A stretch of 64,000 nucleotides of DNA from Leptobacterium_A meishanense (GCF_037645805.1 NZ_JBBEXE010000009.1:62001-126000), one strand, 5' to 3'; shown: positions 45,155 to 54,724, counted from the first letter of the stretch. Numbers and translations are program-made. The notes: generated by a model from the letters alone, not told the origin.

Positions 45155-45513
45155 TCCATTATTTGTAAATAATTTGAATTATATCATTTTTTGAAGACCC
45201 TTACATAGATTCTATCAATAGAAATAAACCCTTTAAGATTTATTCAAACCTTTTGAATGGATGGATGATAATGAAATAGGAATGTCTTACTCTTTTTTAT
45301 CAAGATGTTAAAATTTTATTAATTTGAACAAGCAGTAATCTTTTTTGTTCATCTGTGCGTATATAAAAATAGTTGTATCTAAGCTTCGCAAAACCATATT
45401 TTATAATTTTTTTCAAGATCTATATACGATTTTGATAATTAATACGTTACAAATTGGAAAGAGACATATTAAGTTTATTAGTTACTGTTAATCATTAAAC
45501 CCCAAATCGAATC
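45155..45513. other. Gap between the two beta-helix genes
   Basis: These 359 bp are AT-rich with no ORF of character, no convincing hairpin terminator and no repeat that I can see. The gap probably holds the promoter of the downstream lipoprotein gene. Confidence 0.5.
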
Positions 45514-46917
45514 ATGAGAAAACAGATTACACTAGCAGTTATGCTACTGCTTATCCTTTCGTGTACCCGAGAGGAAGACGTTATCACAATAGTTGATGAA
45601 ACCGCTGAAGAAGTCGTTGATAATGAAAACGACACTACGGAAGAAGAATCAACTGAAGAAGAACCCCCAACGGATGAAAATGGTGAAACCCCTCCGGAAG
45701 AAACTCCCCCACCAAGTGATGTGCAAGGTGTAAAAGCCTCCACTTTTGGTTATAATGAAACAGATGCTACCAGTGCATTTGTAGCAGCCCTTACTTCAGA
45801 TAATGATACCATTGTTATTGACAAGCAAGCTTCCGATTGGATTATAAAACCAACACGGATTACGAACATAAGTAATAAATTCATCTTCTTTGAAGAAGGA
45901 GTTGTTTTAAAAGCAAAACGAGGAGCATTTCCGAATACAAATGATGCCCTATTACAATTTATCAATGGTCATAATATTACCATTATTGGTTATGGAGCCA
46001 CTTTTGATATGAATAAAGATGAGTATACTAGTGGAGAATGGCGCCATACACTTAGTTTGAGAGGTAGTACAGACATTACTGTAAAAGGACTGACACTGCA
46101 AGATAGTGGAGGGGATGGAATATATGTGGCCGGATCTTCTCAAAAATCATACTCTGAGAATATAATTGTTGAAGACATTCAATCGATTAATCACAGACGT
46201 CAGGGAATGAGCATTATAAGTGTACAGAATATGTGGGTGAGAAACTCTCTGTTTACTGAAACTAAAGGTGCATTGCCTGAAGCAGGTGTTGATATAGAAC
46301 CTAATAACCCCATTGATAGAGTTGTGAATGTTAATTTTTCTGATTGTTCATTTACTAATAATCATCACTCAGGGATATTGTTAGCGTTGTTTAATCTTGA
46401 TGACACATCAGAGCCGGTAAGTATTTCATTCAAAGATTGTTTCTTGAGTATGAACCATGACGAATCAAATCGCTATGCTGCCAGTGAAATAGGGATTAGT
46501 GCACACGATACGCGCCCGGTAAAAGGAACAGTGACTTTTGACGGCATTGTAATAGACGGAAGTGAATGGGGAATGTTGTATAGTAGAAAAATTAAAGAAG
46601 CTTTTCACGTTACATTTAAAAATTCTGTTGCAAGGAATATTTCTTTGGCAGATACCCATCCACCAATTAATTTAGAAGTTCCCAGTTATGATTATGCGTC
46701 GGGCCCATTAGGAGGGTTTACTTTTGAGAATCTCAGGTTGGACTATGGGGCAAAAGAACCATTCTTTCAAGTTCGAGGACATAGTACGTTGCTCGGGGTA
46801 AGTGAAATCCATGGCGATATTATAGTGAATGGATCTAATGCAGAGCCACCTAATTACACAGGGTATGACCCTTCTAAAAATAAAAATGTAACATTTACCT
46901 ATACGATTAACAGATAA
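45514..46917 (+). CDS. Surface lipoprotein with parallel beta-helix domain
   Basis: This 467-residue paralogue of the preceding gene has a lipoprotein signal (LLLILSC, Cys18), an acidic sequence right after the Cys (T, R, E, E, D), which matches the Bacteroidota export signal for surface-exposed lipoproteins, and a long Glu/Thr/Pro linker (about residues 22-72). The beta-helix domain (about 75-467) repeats the same landmarks as the upstream protein: GYNETDATSAF, DEYTSGEWRHTLSLRG, SGGDGIYVAG, HRRQGMSIIS and SEWGMLYSRK. It is probably tethered to the outside of the outer membrane and acts on the exported polysaccharide. A bidirectional terminator lies immediately after it. Confidence 0.87.
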   Translation: MRKQITLAVMLLLILSCTREEDVITIVDETAEEVVDNENDTTEEESTEEEPPTDENGETPPEETPPPSDVQGVKASTFGYNETDATSAFVAALTSDNDTIVIDKQASDWIIKPTRITNISNKFIFFEEGVVLKAKRGAFPNTNDALLQFINGHNITIIGYGATFDMNKDEYTSGEWRHTLSLRGSTDITVKGLTLQDSGGDGIYVAGSSQKSYSENIIVEDIQSINHRRQGMSIISVQNMWVRNSLFTETKGALPEAGVDIEPNNPIDRVVNVNFSDCSFTNNHHSGILLALFNLDDTSEPVSISFKDCFLSMNHDESNRYAASEIGISAHDTRPVKGTVTFDGIVIDGSEWGMLYSRKIKEAFHVTFKNSVARNISLADTHPPINLEVPSYDYASGPLGGFTFENLRLDYGAKEPFFQVRGHSTLLGVSEIHGDIIVNGSNAEPPNYTGYDPSKNKNVTFTYTINR

Positions 46918-46933
46918 CTTAAATCCCTTCAAT

Positions 46934-46964
46934 AAAAAAAGCAGCTTAACAAGCTGCTTTTTTT
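46934..46964. terminator. Bidirectional terminator between the lipoprotein and epimerase genes
   Basis: A perfect stem of AAAAAAAGCAGCTT (46934-46947) and AAGCTGCTTTTTTT (46951-46964) with a three-base loop has T-runs on both strands. It can end the plus-strand lipoprotein transcript and the minus-strand epimerase transcript. Confidence 0.9.
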
Positions 46965-46966
46965 AA

Positions 46967-48001
46967 TTATTTATTTTTATTGTAAAAACCTTTATACCAG
47001 TTCACAAATTCTTTAACCCCTTTTTTAATTGGAGTATTAGGCCTATATCCGTAGTCATCTATAAGCGCATCTACATCTGCCCAAGTACGTTCTACATCAC
47101 CAGGTTGAATAGGCAACATTTCTTTTTTAGCTATTTTCCCTAAATTTTGTTCAATCGCATGTATGAAATCAAGGAGTTTGACAGATTTGTTGTTTCCAAT
47201 ATTATACAGTTTATATAAGTCGTTTGTTTCCTTACGATTATTAATAGGGCCTTCGATGATCCTAACAACTCCCTCTACAATATCATCAATATAGGTGAAG
47301 TCGCGCTCCATTTTCCCATAATTAAAAACTTTTATAGGTTTATTGTTTGCTATGGCATCTGTAAAAAGGAATAAGGCCATATCAGGCCGTCCCCAGGGAC
47401 CATAAACCGTAAAGAAGCGTAAACCTGTAGTTGGAATACCAAATAAATGACTATACGTATGTGCCATCAATTCGTTACTCCGTTTGGTAGCTGCATACAA
47501 ACTTATAGGGTGATTTACATTATGCTGTACCGAAAAAGGGATTTCCTCATTCAATCCATACACGCTAGAGCTACTTGCATATACAAGATGCTTTACATTA
47601 TAATGCCTGCAGCATTCCAAAATATTTAAAAAACCGGAAATATTACTGTCAATATAAGTTTCCGGGTTTTCTAGACTGTAACGCACTCCTGCCTGGGCAG
47701 CAAGGTTACAGACAACCTCAAAAGATTCTTCTTTAAAAAGTTTTGGCAACTTTTCTCGATCTTCTAGGTGTAGCCTAATAAACTTAAATTTAGCTTGGCG
47801 CAGTTCACTTTCTGTAACTTTTCCATAAAGGGCTGCTTGTTTTTTATTTATACCCAGCTCAGCAAGACGGGCATATTTCAGGTTGACATCATAATAATCA
47901 TTGATATTATCTAACCCTATAACATTATGACCTTTATCGATGAGCACTTTGGCTACATGAAACCCTATAAAACCTGCTGCTCCGGTAACAAGTATTTTCA
48001 T
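46967..48001 (-). CDS. NAD-dependent UDP-sugar epimerase (UDP-glucuronate 4-epimerase-like, CapI)
   Basis: This 344-residue short-chain dehydrogenase/reductase has the NAD motif TGAAGFIGFHVA, the diagnostic GLDNINDYYDVNLKYARL at residues 32-50 shared with UDP-GlcA 4-epimerases, catalytic Ser-Ser-Ser-Val-Tyr (ASSSSVYGL), SLYAATKRSNE (YxxxK) and the LRFFTVYGPWGRPDMAL loop. It would interconvert UDP-glucuronate and UDP-galacturonate, giving the uronic acid that the ATP-grasp amide-forming enzymes could act on. I chose the ATG at 48001. A TTG one codon earlier is unlikely. The gene is on its own, minus strand. Confidence 0.93.
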   Translation of the reverse strand: MKILVTGAAGFIGFHVAKVLIDKGHNVIGLDNINDYYDVNLKYARLAELGINKKQAALYGKVTESELRQAKFKFIRLHLEDREKLPKLFKEESFEVVCNLAAQAGVRYSLENPETYIDSNISGFLNILECCRHYNVKHLVYASSSSVYGLNEEIPFSVQHNVNHPISLYAATKRSNELMAHTYSHLFGIPTTGLRFFTVYGPWGRPDMALFLFTDAIANNKPIKVFNYGKMERDFTYIDDIVEGVVRIIEGPINNRKETNDLYKLYNIGNNKSVKLLDFIHAIEQNLGKIAKKEMLPIQPGDVERTWADVDALIDDYGYRPNTPIKKGVKEFVNWYKGFYNKNK

Positions 48002-48497
48002 CAAATATTCTTTTAAAAATCAAGTACAATTGAACAAAGATTAAAAAATAGTTTTAAAAACATTCAACTTTAGAGTATGATGTGTAAATAATGACGCTGA
48101 AAACCATATTTTTTCATTTTTACGATCAATCAACAATAAAAACAGATGAATGGGATAAATTTCTGACAGTAAAATACAATGTATAGTCGTTAACCGATTT
48201 TTATCAAGATTTTGGCGAAATAAACAATAACAATACATACAGCTCTTAAACAATTACTAAATTTACCCCATAAACCCGAAAGTATTAAATTGATTAATAG
48301 CACCTTATTAGTTTAATATTTTGAGGATTATGAAACACACCATCACAAAAAAGACCGACCTGTTTTCCAAGGAAGGTAATGAAAATCAGTTTATTTTTTT
48401 AGTGTAATGTAAGAACAGTCCTCTTCCTGCCCTTTCTCATAATGAACACAAACCATACGCTGTGAATGATTAAATAATCATTATAAAAACAGTTTGT
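48002..48497. other. Leader region upstream of the polysaccharide export operon
   Basis: These 496 bp lie between the epimerase (-) and the aminotransferase (+). They contain a small possible leader ORF (48330-48407) and a nested inverted repeat (48446-48499), both listed separately. Upstream of 48300 I see only AT-rich, promoter-like sequence. Confidence 0.5.
48330..48407 (+). CDS. Possible 25-residue leader peptide
   Basis: An ATG preceded by GAGGATT (a usable ribosome-binding stretch) opens a short frame reading MKHTITKKTDLFSKEG and so on, ending at TAA at 48405-48407. It is basic at the start and has no membrane segment. It lies 90 bp ahead of the GTG start of the aminotransferase, upstream of the inverted repeat. 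It may be a leader peptide, or a chance frame. Confidence 0.3.
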   Translation: MKHTITKKTDLFSKEGNENQFIFLV

Positions 48498-48499
48498 GT
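48446..48499 (+). promoter_or_regulatory. Nested inverted repeat covering the GTG start of the export operon
   Basis: The outer arms ACACAAAC (48446-48453) and GTTTGTGT (48492-48499) are perfect complements. The inner arms AATGATTA (48465-48472) and TAATCATT (48475-48482) are also perfect with a 2-nt loop. The outer right arm includes the first two bases of the start codon (GTG at 48498-48500), so the folded RNA could hide the start site. Confidence 0.55.
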
Positions 48500-49628
48500 G
48501 ATAACAAAGACTAAAATATGGCTTTCTTCCCCTCACATGGGAGGCAACGAACAGAAGTATGTTAATGATGCTTTTGAAACAAATTGGATAGCTCCGTTAG
48601 GGCCTAATTTATATGGGTTTGAGAACGACTTGGAGTCATATCTATGTGAAGATTGTCATGTTGCTGCAGTAAGTTCGGGAACAGCGGCAATACATCTAGC
48701 ACTTAGGATTTTAGGCATTTCCAGAGGAGATGAGGTACTGTGCCAGAGTTTTACTTTTACTGCATCGGCCAACCCGATAATATACATGGGAGCAACCCCT
48801 ATTTTTATTGATAGTGAGGCAGATACCTGGAACTTATCCCCGGAGCTTCTGGAAAAAGCAATTCTAAACCGGATTTCAAAAAATAAAAAACCCCAAGCCA
48901 TTATAGCTGTCCATTTATACGGAATGCCATATATGGTAGAAGAGGTGCGTGAAATTGCCCAAAAATATGAGATCCCCATTATTGAAGACAGTGCGGAAGC
49001 ACTAGGGAGTAGCTATTTAGGGCAAAAATGCGGCACATTGGGAGATTTAGGGATTCTTTCTTTTAACGGAAACAAAATTATCACAACCTCCGGAGGGGGG
49101 GCACTAGTTGCAAAGAATAAATGGATAAAAGATAAAGTGATTTTTCTTTCAACGCAGGCGCGGGATATTGCACCACATTACGAACATTCACATATCGGGT
49201 ACAATTACCGGATGAGCAATGTAGTTGCAGGAATTGGACGTGGTCAAATGGAAGTTATTAATGAACGGGTAGCAGCAAGACGAAACAATTTTGACTATTA
49301 CAAAAAAATATTGTCCGGATATACCAATATCTCATTTTTAGAGGAACCTGACGGATTTTTTTCAAATAGATGGCTAACATGCATTATTACAGCATCGTAT
49401 GAACAAAGAGAACGTATCAGGATAGCATTGGAAAAAGAAGACATAGAATCGAGGCCTTTATGGAAGCCAATGCATTTACAACCTGTTTATAAGGGATGCG
49501 ATGCATATTTAAGTGGTGTTTCAGAGCGGTTATTTGAAAAAGGATTGTGTTTGCCAAGTGGTTCAAGCCTAAGCCAGTCAGATATTGCCCGAATAACCGA
49601 AATAATAATTAAAAATACGGACGAATGA
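48498..49628 (+). CDS. DegT/DnrJ/EryC1 family sugar aminotransferase (PglE-like)
   Basis: This PLP-dependent enzyme (376 residues) transfers an amino group to a keto-sugar nucleotide. Its GTG start gives the family N-terminus IWLSSPHMGGNEQKYVNDAFETNWIAPLGPNL. The PLP elements are AAVSSGTAAIHLALRILG near residue 55, IEDSAEALGSSYLGQKCGTLGDLGILSFNGNKIITTSGGGAL with the Schiff-base Lys in GNKI near residue 190, and GYNYRMSNVVAGIG. Similar enzymes make 4-amino-4,6-dideoxy sugars from the product of FlaA1/PglF dehydratases, and such a dehydratase is the next gene, overlapping by 4 bp. Confidence 0.94.
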   Translation: MITKTKIWLSSPHMGGNEQKYVNDAFETNWIAPLGPNLYGFENDLESYLCEDCHVAAVSSGTAAIHLALRILGISRGDEVLCQSFTFTASANPIIYMGATPIFIDSEADTWNLSPELLEKAILNRISKNKKPQAIIAVHLYGMPYMVEEVREIAQKYEIPIIEDSAEALGSSYLGQKCGTLGDLGILSFNGNKIITTSGGGALVAKNKWIKDKVIFLSTQARDIAPHYEHSHIGYNYRMSNVVAGIGRGQMEVINERVAARRNNFDYYKKILSGYTNISFLEEPDGFFSNRWLTCIITASYEQRERIRIALEKEDIESRPLWKPMHLQPVYKGCDAYLSGVSERLFEKGLCLPSGSSLSQSDIARITEIIIKNTDE

Positions 49629-51586
49629 TAAAGAACTACCTAGCTAATAAATCTCAAAAATATGCTTCTAAATGGCTAGTGTTAGCTATTGATTTGATGA
49701 TAGTTGGTATCACATTCTTTTTAGCATATTTTATTCGTTTCAATTGTACGCTAAATTTTGATATAACAAAATTATGGGTTCAGCTTCCGGTATTAGTTGC
49801 CATAGCAGCTATAAGTTTCTTAATAGTTGGATCCTATAAAGGAGTGATACGTCACACCGGTTTTAAAGATGTGATGAATCTTTTTAATGCGATCTCCTTG
49901 TTAGGAGTGTTGACCATTTCTTTTATTTTGGTAAATAATCAACTAAACATCATAGAAGATTATACAATCCCTATTTCCATCCTTATCATACATTCATTGC
50001 TAAGCTTTGTGGTATTGAGTGCAAGCAGATTGGCATTTAAACTGGCGTATAAAAAACTGCATTGCTTATTGGGAAACTGTAAAAAAGTAATGATATACGG
50101 AGCCGGAGACTCAGGTATTATAACATACAATGCATTGATAAATAATTTGCGAAATCGCGTAACTGTTGTTGCTTATATTGATGATGACCCTAAAAAAATA
50201 GGGAAACAGATAAATGGTGTGCCTATTTTGGCATCAAACAAAGTGACATCTAAATATATTTATAAAAATGCAGTAGATGAGATTGTCATAGCAATTCAAG
50301 GAATAAAATCAAAAAAATATAGGGAACTAATAGAGAATATGGTAAAGTTGCCTACAAAAATTAAGGTAGTGCCTCCTATTGAGAAGTGGATTAATGGAGA
50401 ATTAAGCCTTGGTCAAATAAAACAAGTTCAAATAGAAGACCTTTTAGAGAGAGATCCTATCCAGATCAACAATCCTAAATTACAACAGGAACTACAAGGA
50501 GAAGTTGTACTGGTAACCGGGGCAGCAGGCTCTATCGGGAGTGAATTGGCCCGACAAATCGCACAGTATGATGTAGAAAAGCTAATTCTATTAGATCAAG
50601 CAGAATCACCATTATATGATTTAGAGCAAAACCTTAAACAGTTGGCCATACATAAGTTTAAGGTTGTTGTTGCGGACATTCGTGATAAGAATAGGGTAGA
50701 TACTATTTTTCAGAAATATAACCCTTCCATTGTCTTTCACGCAGCAGCATACAAACATGTGCCTTTAATGGAAGCCACCCCTTATGAAGCTATTAAAATT
50801 AATGTGTTGGGCACAAAAACATTAACTGATACAGCATCTAGGTACAAAATAAAGAAGTTTGTTTTTGTATCAACAGATAAAGCAGTCAACCCAACGAGTG
50901 TGATGGGTGCCACAAAGCGGATTGCTGAAATGTATATAAGTTGTGTACAGCAAGAAAGCAAAACCCGGTTTATCATTACACGGTTTGGAAATGTATTAGG
51001 TTCTAATGGATCTGTGATCCCATTGTTCAAAAAACAGATAGAGAATGGCGGACCTTTAACCGTCACCCATAAAGATGTAACCCGCTATTTTATGACTATA
51101 CCGGAAGCATCTCAATTGGTCTTAGAAGCCGGAGCCATGGGTAAAGGAGGAGAAATTTTCATATTTGATATGGGAGCGCCTGTTAAAATTTATGACCTTG
51201 CCCTTAATATGATCAAATTATCAGGACTAAAATATCCACAAGAAATGGCTATCAAGATTACCGGATTGCGGCCGGGAGAAAAACTCTACGAAGAATTATT
51301 GGCCAATGGTGAAAACACCTTGCCCACTTATCATAAGAAGATAATGATAAGCAAAACAAAAGAGTTTCCATACACTACCACAAAATCTGACATAGAAGAG
51401 TTGTGTATTGCCAATCGTTTCCAGAGCAAAGGAATTGTAAAAAAAATGAAAGAGCTTGTTCCGGAATATCAATCCAAGAATTCAAAATATGAAATATATG
51501 ATAAAAACACTTCTATCATAGAAGCCCGTAAACGAATAATGAACGGTGCTATCAATACTACTAATTATACAAAAAAAGATCTATGA
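49625..51586 (+). CDS. UDP-N-acetylglucosamine 4,6-dehydratase (PglF/CapD-like) with N-terminal membrane domain
   Basis: This 653-residue protein has four membrane helices (about residues 17-140), a CoA-binding-like Rossmann fold (MIYGAGDSGI near 160) and a catalytic SDR domain (LVTGAAGSIGSELARQI near 298). The active-site motif is VSTDKAVNPTSVMGATKRIAE: Thr-Asp-Lys followed by Met-x-x-x-Lys instead of the usual Tyr-x-x-x-Lys. This Met is a hallmark of the FlaA1/PglF dehydratases, which make UDP-4-keto-6-deoxy-GlcNAc. The product would feed the aminotransferase encoded just upstream. The protein is likely at the cytoplasmic face of the inner membrane. Confidence 0.92.
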   Translation: MIKNYLANKSQKYASKWLVLAIDLMIVGITFFLAYFIRFNCTLNFDITKLWVQLPVLVAIAAISFLIVGSYKGVIRHTGFKDVMNLFNAISLLGVLTISFILVNNQLNIIEDYTIPISILIIHSLLSFVVLSASRLAFKLAYKKLHCLLGNCKKVMIYGAGDSGIITYNALINNLRNRVTVVAYIDDDPKKIGKQINGVPILASNKVTSKYIYKNAVDEIVIAIQGIKSKKYRELIENMVKLPTKIKVVPPIEKWINGELSLGQIKQVQIEDLLERDPIQINNPKLQQELQGEVVLVTGAAGSIGSELARQIAQYDVEKLILLDQAESPLYDLEQNLKQLAIHKFKVVVADIRDKNRVDTIFQKYNPSIVFHAAAYKHVPLMEATPYEAIKINVLGTKTLTDTASRYKIKKFVFVSTDKAVNPTSVMGATKRIAEMYISCVQQESKTRFIITRFGNVLGSNGSVIPLFKKQIENGGPLTVTHKDVTRYFMTIPEASQLVLEAGAMGKGGEIFIFDMGAPVKIYDLALNMIKLSGLKYPQEMAIKITGLRPGEKLYEELLANGENTLPTYHKKIMISKTKEFPYTTTKSDIEELCIANRFQSKGIVKKMKELVPEYQSKNSKYEIYDKNTSIIEARKRIMNGAINTTNYTKKDL

Positions 51587-52353
51587 CAAAATATAAATGC
51601 AGGCTAAAAAACAACTTATTTTTTATCATACTATCCATCTTCCTTGTTTCGTGCGCATCTAGGGAAGATGTTGTCTATTTTCAAAATGCGAAAGATTTTG
51701 AAACAATAGTGGATACAGATACATTTTCACCCAATTTTAAAATTGATGATATAGTGAGTATTCATGTATCTGCTTATGATATGGAAGCCACCAAGCCTTT
51801 TAATTTGGTAAAAGGAACTAGTGAATTTGGGCGTCCGGTAGAATTGGACTACCTGATTGATAAAGATGGGAATATTGATTTTCCTATTCTTGGTAAAGTT
51901 AAATTATTAGGATTGAACCCGGAAGAGGCAAAACAATTGTTGAGAGAAAAGTTAAAAGACTACCTCAAGGACCCGATTATAAATATTCGGATTAAAAACT
52001 TCAGGGTAACGGTATTGGGAGAAGTAAACCGGCCCGGAACTTACCGGATTGAAGGGGAGCGGATCACTGTTTTGGAAGCGTTAGGGCTTGCCGGAGACCT
52101 CAGGATAAAGGGAGAGCGTAAAAATGTATTGGTGATACGTGATTTTAACGGTACAAAAACCTACACACGAATAGACCTTACTTCAAAAGAGTTCGTCAAA
52201 TCACCTGTATATTACCTTACTCAAAACGATGTGGTGTATGTAGAGCCTAATCAATCAGCTATTAGCTCTTCCAGGCTTGATAATAGGGCTTCAATAGCTA
52301 TTTCTATTGCTTCTACAATTATTACTTCGGTTGTGATCATTCTAACAAGGTAA
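51583..52353 (+). CDS. Polysaccharide export lipoprotein (Wza/BexD-like)
   Basis: This 256-residue outer-membrane lipoprotein has the lipobox FLVSCAS (Cys near residue 24). Two PES/SLBB-type regions follow: FKIDDIVSIHVSAYDMEATKPFNL with DKDGNIDFPILGKVKLLGLNPEEAKQLL, and VLGEVNRPGTYRIEGERITVLEALGLAGDL. The C-terminal ASIAISIASTIITSVVIILT is a hydrophobic helix, giving the amphipathic-barrel end of Wza-type proteins. It forms the outer-membrane exit for the polymer and couples with the Wzc-like kinase encoded 7 bp downstream. It overlaps the dehydratase gene by 4 bp. Confidence 0.94.
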   Translation: MTKYKCRLKNNLFFIILSIFLVSCASREDVVYFQNAKDFETIVDTDTFSPNFKIDDIVSIHVSAYDMEATKPFNLVKGTSEFGRPVELDYLIDKDGNIDFPILGKVKLLGLNPEEAKQLLREKLKDYLKDPIINIRIKNFRVTVLGEVNRPGTYRIEGERITVLEALGLAGDLRIKGERKNVLVIRDFNGTKTYTRIDLTSKEFVKSPVYYLTQNDVVYVEPNQSAISSSRLDNRASIAISIASTIITSVVIILTR

Positions 52354-52360
52354 ATTATAT

Positions 52361-54724
52361 ATGGAGCCCGGACATCAACATACAGCTTCTCCTACTACGG
52401 ACAATACAGAATTAAGAAGGTTCTTTGAGCGGTACTTAAGGTACTGGAGATGGTTTGTACTTAGCTGTATTATATGTATAGGCCTGGCTTATACATACTT
52501 AAGATATACTACACCACAATATGCAGCTTCGGCACGGATAATGCTTGGTGATGATAAGAAAACAGCCCCGGAAATGGCAATTTTTGAAGACCTTAACTTT
52601 CTTTCAGGTAGTGGAAATAAAGTAGAAGATGAGATTCAGATCATAAAGTCAAGGACACTTATGACCAAAGTGGTCAAAGAGCGTCAATTAAATATTCAGT
52701 ACTATACAGAAGGCAGAATACATGAAATAGAATTGTTTCCGGAAGTACCAGTAAAATTAAATTTTATTGCTTCAGATTCTACACTTAACCAGTCAGATTT
52801 CACATTTAATATTGAGATAAAATCAGAAACCTCTTTTAATTATCAGTTTGAGAATGAAACTAAAGTGAAGCATGTTGATTTTGGGGAGAATATTATAACT
52901 CCTTCCGGCGACATGGTTATTATTCCGGCAATAAATAATATAGAACGGTTCAAAAATACCACTATAAAAATACGGCTACAACCTGTTAATAAAGTTGCGG
53001 AATATTATAGAAATAAAATAGTTGTTTCTCCCATAGAAGAAGGCTCAAGTGTGGTACAGATTTCTTTGAATGATCCGGTAATTGAGAAGGCTAAGCAGAT
53101 TATTAATACACTTATTCAAAAATACCAGGAAAATACAGTAGAAGAAGAAAAGCTAATTGCAAAAAACACAGCAGATTTCATTAGTAGTAGGATAGACCTT
53201 ATAGCAACTGATCTTTCCAATGTAGATCAGGTAGTAGAACAATTTAAAATAGGCAATCGGCTTACAGATATTGCTTCTGAAGCAGATATTTACCTTTCTT
53301 CAGGCTCAGAGAATGAACAGAAATTATCCGCTGCCCGAACAGAATTGAGCATGGTGAATTATATGAATGATTATGTAGAGGAACAAAGTTCGTATGAATT
53401 AATCCCTTCCAACATAGGCTTGTCGGACCCTTCAATAACAAGTATTACTTCTAAGTATAATGAATTGGTATTAGAGCGGCAAAGATTACTGAAAAGTTCT
53501 AGTGAAAAGAACCCGATCATTGTAAACTTGAACCAGCAATTAGACGGTTTGAAACAAGGTATGCAACAGAGCTTACGAAACCTTAGCAACTCATTGAATA
53601 TACAAGTAAGCGATTTGGAACGACAGAGTGCCCGCATTAACTATAAAATATCTTCTGTTCCCGGTCAGGAGCGAGAGTTTCGCGATATTCAGCGACAGCA
53701 ACAAATAAAAGAATCGCTCTATTTGTACTTGTTGCAAAAACGAGAAGAAGCAGCCATCTCTGTAGCGGCTACTTCCGTCAATGCAAAGGTAATAGACCCT
53801 GCATATGGAAAAAGTGATGTTCCAATATCACCACGGAGAAAAATGGTGTTTTTAGCTGCATTGCTTGCGGGCTTGGCCATCCCTTTTTCGGTAATTTATG
53901 CGGGGGAATTACTGGATACTAAAATTCATAATAAAGAAGATTTGGAAAAAATAATAAAACAAATCCCACTGTTAGGAGAACTTCCTAGGGTTAAAATAAA
54001 GAAGGGACTTCCCATCATTCAGCGGTATGACCGTTCTATTCTTTCGGAGTCGTTTCGTATTATGCGCTCCAACTTGGATTATTTTATCAGGGCAAGAAAT
54101 GGTGAACAAAATAATATAATATATGTAACATCAACCATAAATGGAGAAGGAAAGACTTTTGTTTCAATGAATTTAGCACTGACGTTGGCAAATTCTGATA
54201 AAAAAGTATTGCTAATAGGTGCTGATATACGAAATCCAAAACTTCACTTATTCTTGAAAAAGAGCTTGAAACGAGATGGATTAACAGATTATCTTCACAA
54301 TCATTTATTAAAGAGTAGAGACATTATAGGTGCTTATGAGGTAAACAATAATCACATCGATGTCATCCAATCAGGAAAAATACCACCAAATCCTGCCGAA
54401 TTACTGATGTCAGACCGGATGGGTGGCTTATTAGACAACATGGCCGCAAAATATGATTTTGTAATTGTTGATACAGCACCAGCTATGTTGGTAACAGATA
54501 CGTTATTGATCAGTCGTTATGCTCATCATACAATCTATGTAACGCGAGCAGGCTATACAGATAAACGTTTGTTAAACTTCCCAAAAGAATTGTATCAGGA
54601 TAAGCGTCTCAATGGCATGATGATGGTGGTAAATGACGTAAAAGCCTCCAATTTTGGCTATGGAGCTAAATATGGTTACGGTAACTATGGTGAGGTTAAA
54701 AAAACAAAGAAGCTTCGTATTTAA
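52361..54724 (+). CDS. Wzc-like polysaccharide co-polymerase and bacterial tyrosine kinase
   Basis: This 787-residue inner-membrane protein has a first helix (FVLSCIICIGLAYTYL near residue 30), a Wzz-type periplasmic region with a long coiled coil (about 60-490), a second helix (MVFLAALLAGLAIPFSVIYAG near 500) and a C-terminal BY-kinase. The kinase has Walker A STINGEGKTFVSMNLALTLA (near 588), Walker A' LIGADIRNPKLH and Walker B FVIVDTAPAMLVTD. The C-terminus has a tyrosine cluster (FGYGAKYGYGNYGEV), the usual autophosphorylation site. It controls chain length and export through the Wza channel, switched by the CpsB-type phosphatase encoded convergently with a 4-bp overlap. Confidence 0.95.
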   Translation: MEPGHQHTASPTTDNTELRRFFERYLRYWRWFVLSCIICIGLAYTYLRYTTPQYAASARIMLGDDKKTAPEMAIFEDLNFLSGSGNKVEDEIQIIKSRTLMTKVVKERQLNIQYYTEGRIHEIELFPEVPVKLNFIASDSTLNQSDFTFNIEIKSETSFNYQFENETKVKHVDFGENIITPSGDMVIIPAINNIERFKNTTIKIRLQPVNKVAEYYRNKIVVSPIEEGSSVVQISLNDPVIEKAKQIINTLIQKYQENTVEEEKLIAKNTADFISSRIDLIATDLSNVDQVVEQFKIGNRLTDIASEADIYLSSGSENEQKLSAARTELSMVNYMNDYVEEQSSYELIPSNIGLSDPSITSITSKYNELVLERQRLLKSSSEKNPIIVNLNQQLDGLKQGMQQSLRNLSNSLNIQVSDLERQSARINYKISSVPGQEREFRDIQRQQQIKESLYLYLLQKREEAAISVAATSVNAKVIDPAYGKSDVPISPRRKMVFLAALLAGLAIPFSVIYAGELLDTKIHNKEDLEKIIKQIPLLGELPRVKIKKGLPIIQRYDRSILSESFRIMRSNLDYFIRARNGEQNNIIYVTSTINGEGKTFVSMNLALTLANSDKKVLLIGADIRNPKLHLFLKKSLKRDGLTDYLHNHLLKSRDIIGAYEVNNNHIDVIQSGKIPPNPAELLMSDRMGGLLDNMAAKYDFVIVDTAPAMLVTDTLLISRYAHHTIYVTRAGYTDKRLLNFPKELYQDKRLNGMMMVVNDVKASNFGYGAKYGYGNYGEVKKTKKLRI

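Noticed and set aside
45495..45743. Ser-rich minus-strand frame opposite the lipoprotein linker
   Set aside because: It is the reverse reading of the Glu/Thr/Pro linker of the surface lipoprotein and has no independent support.
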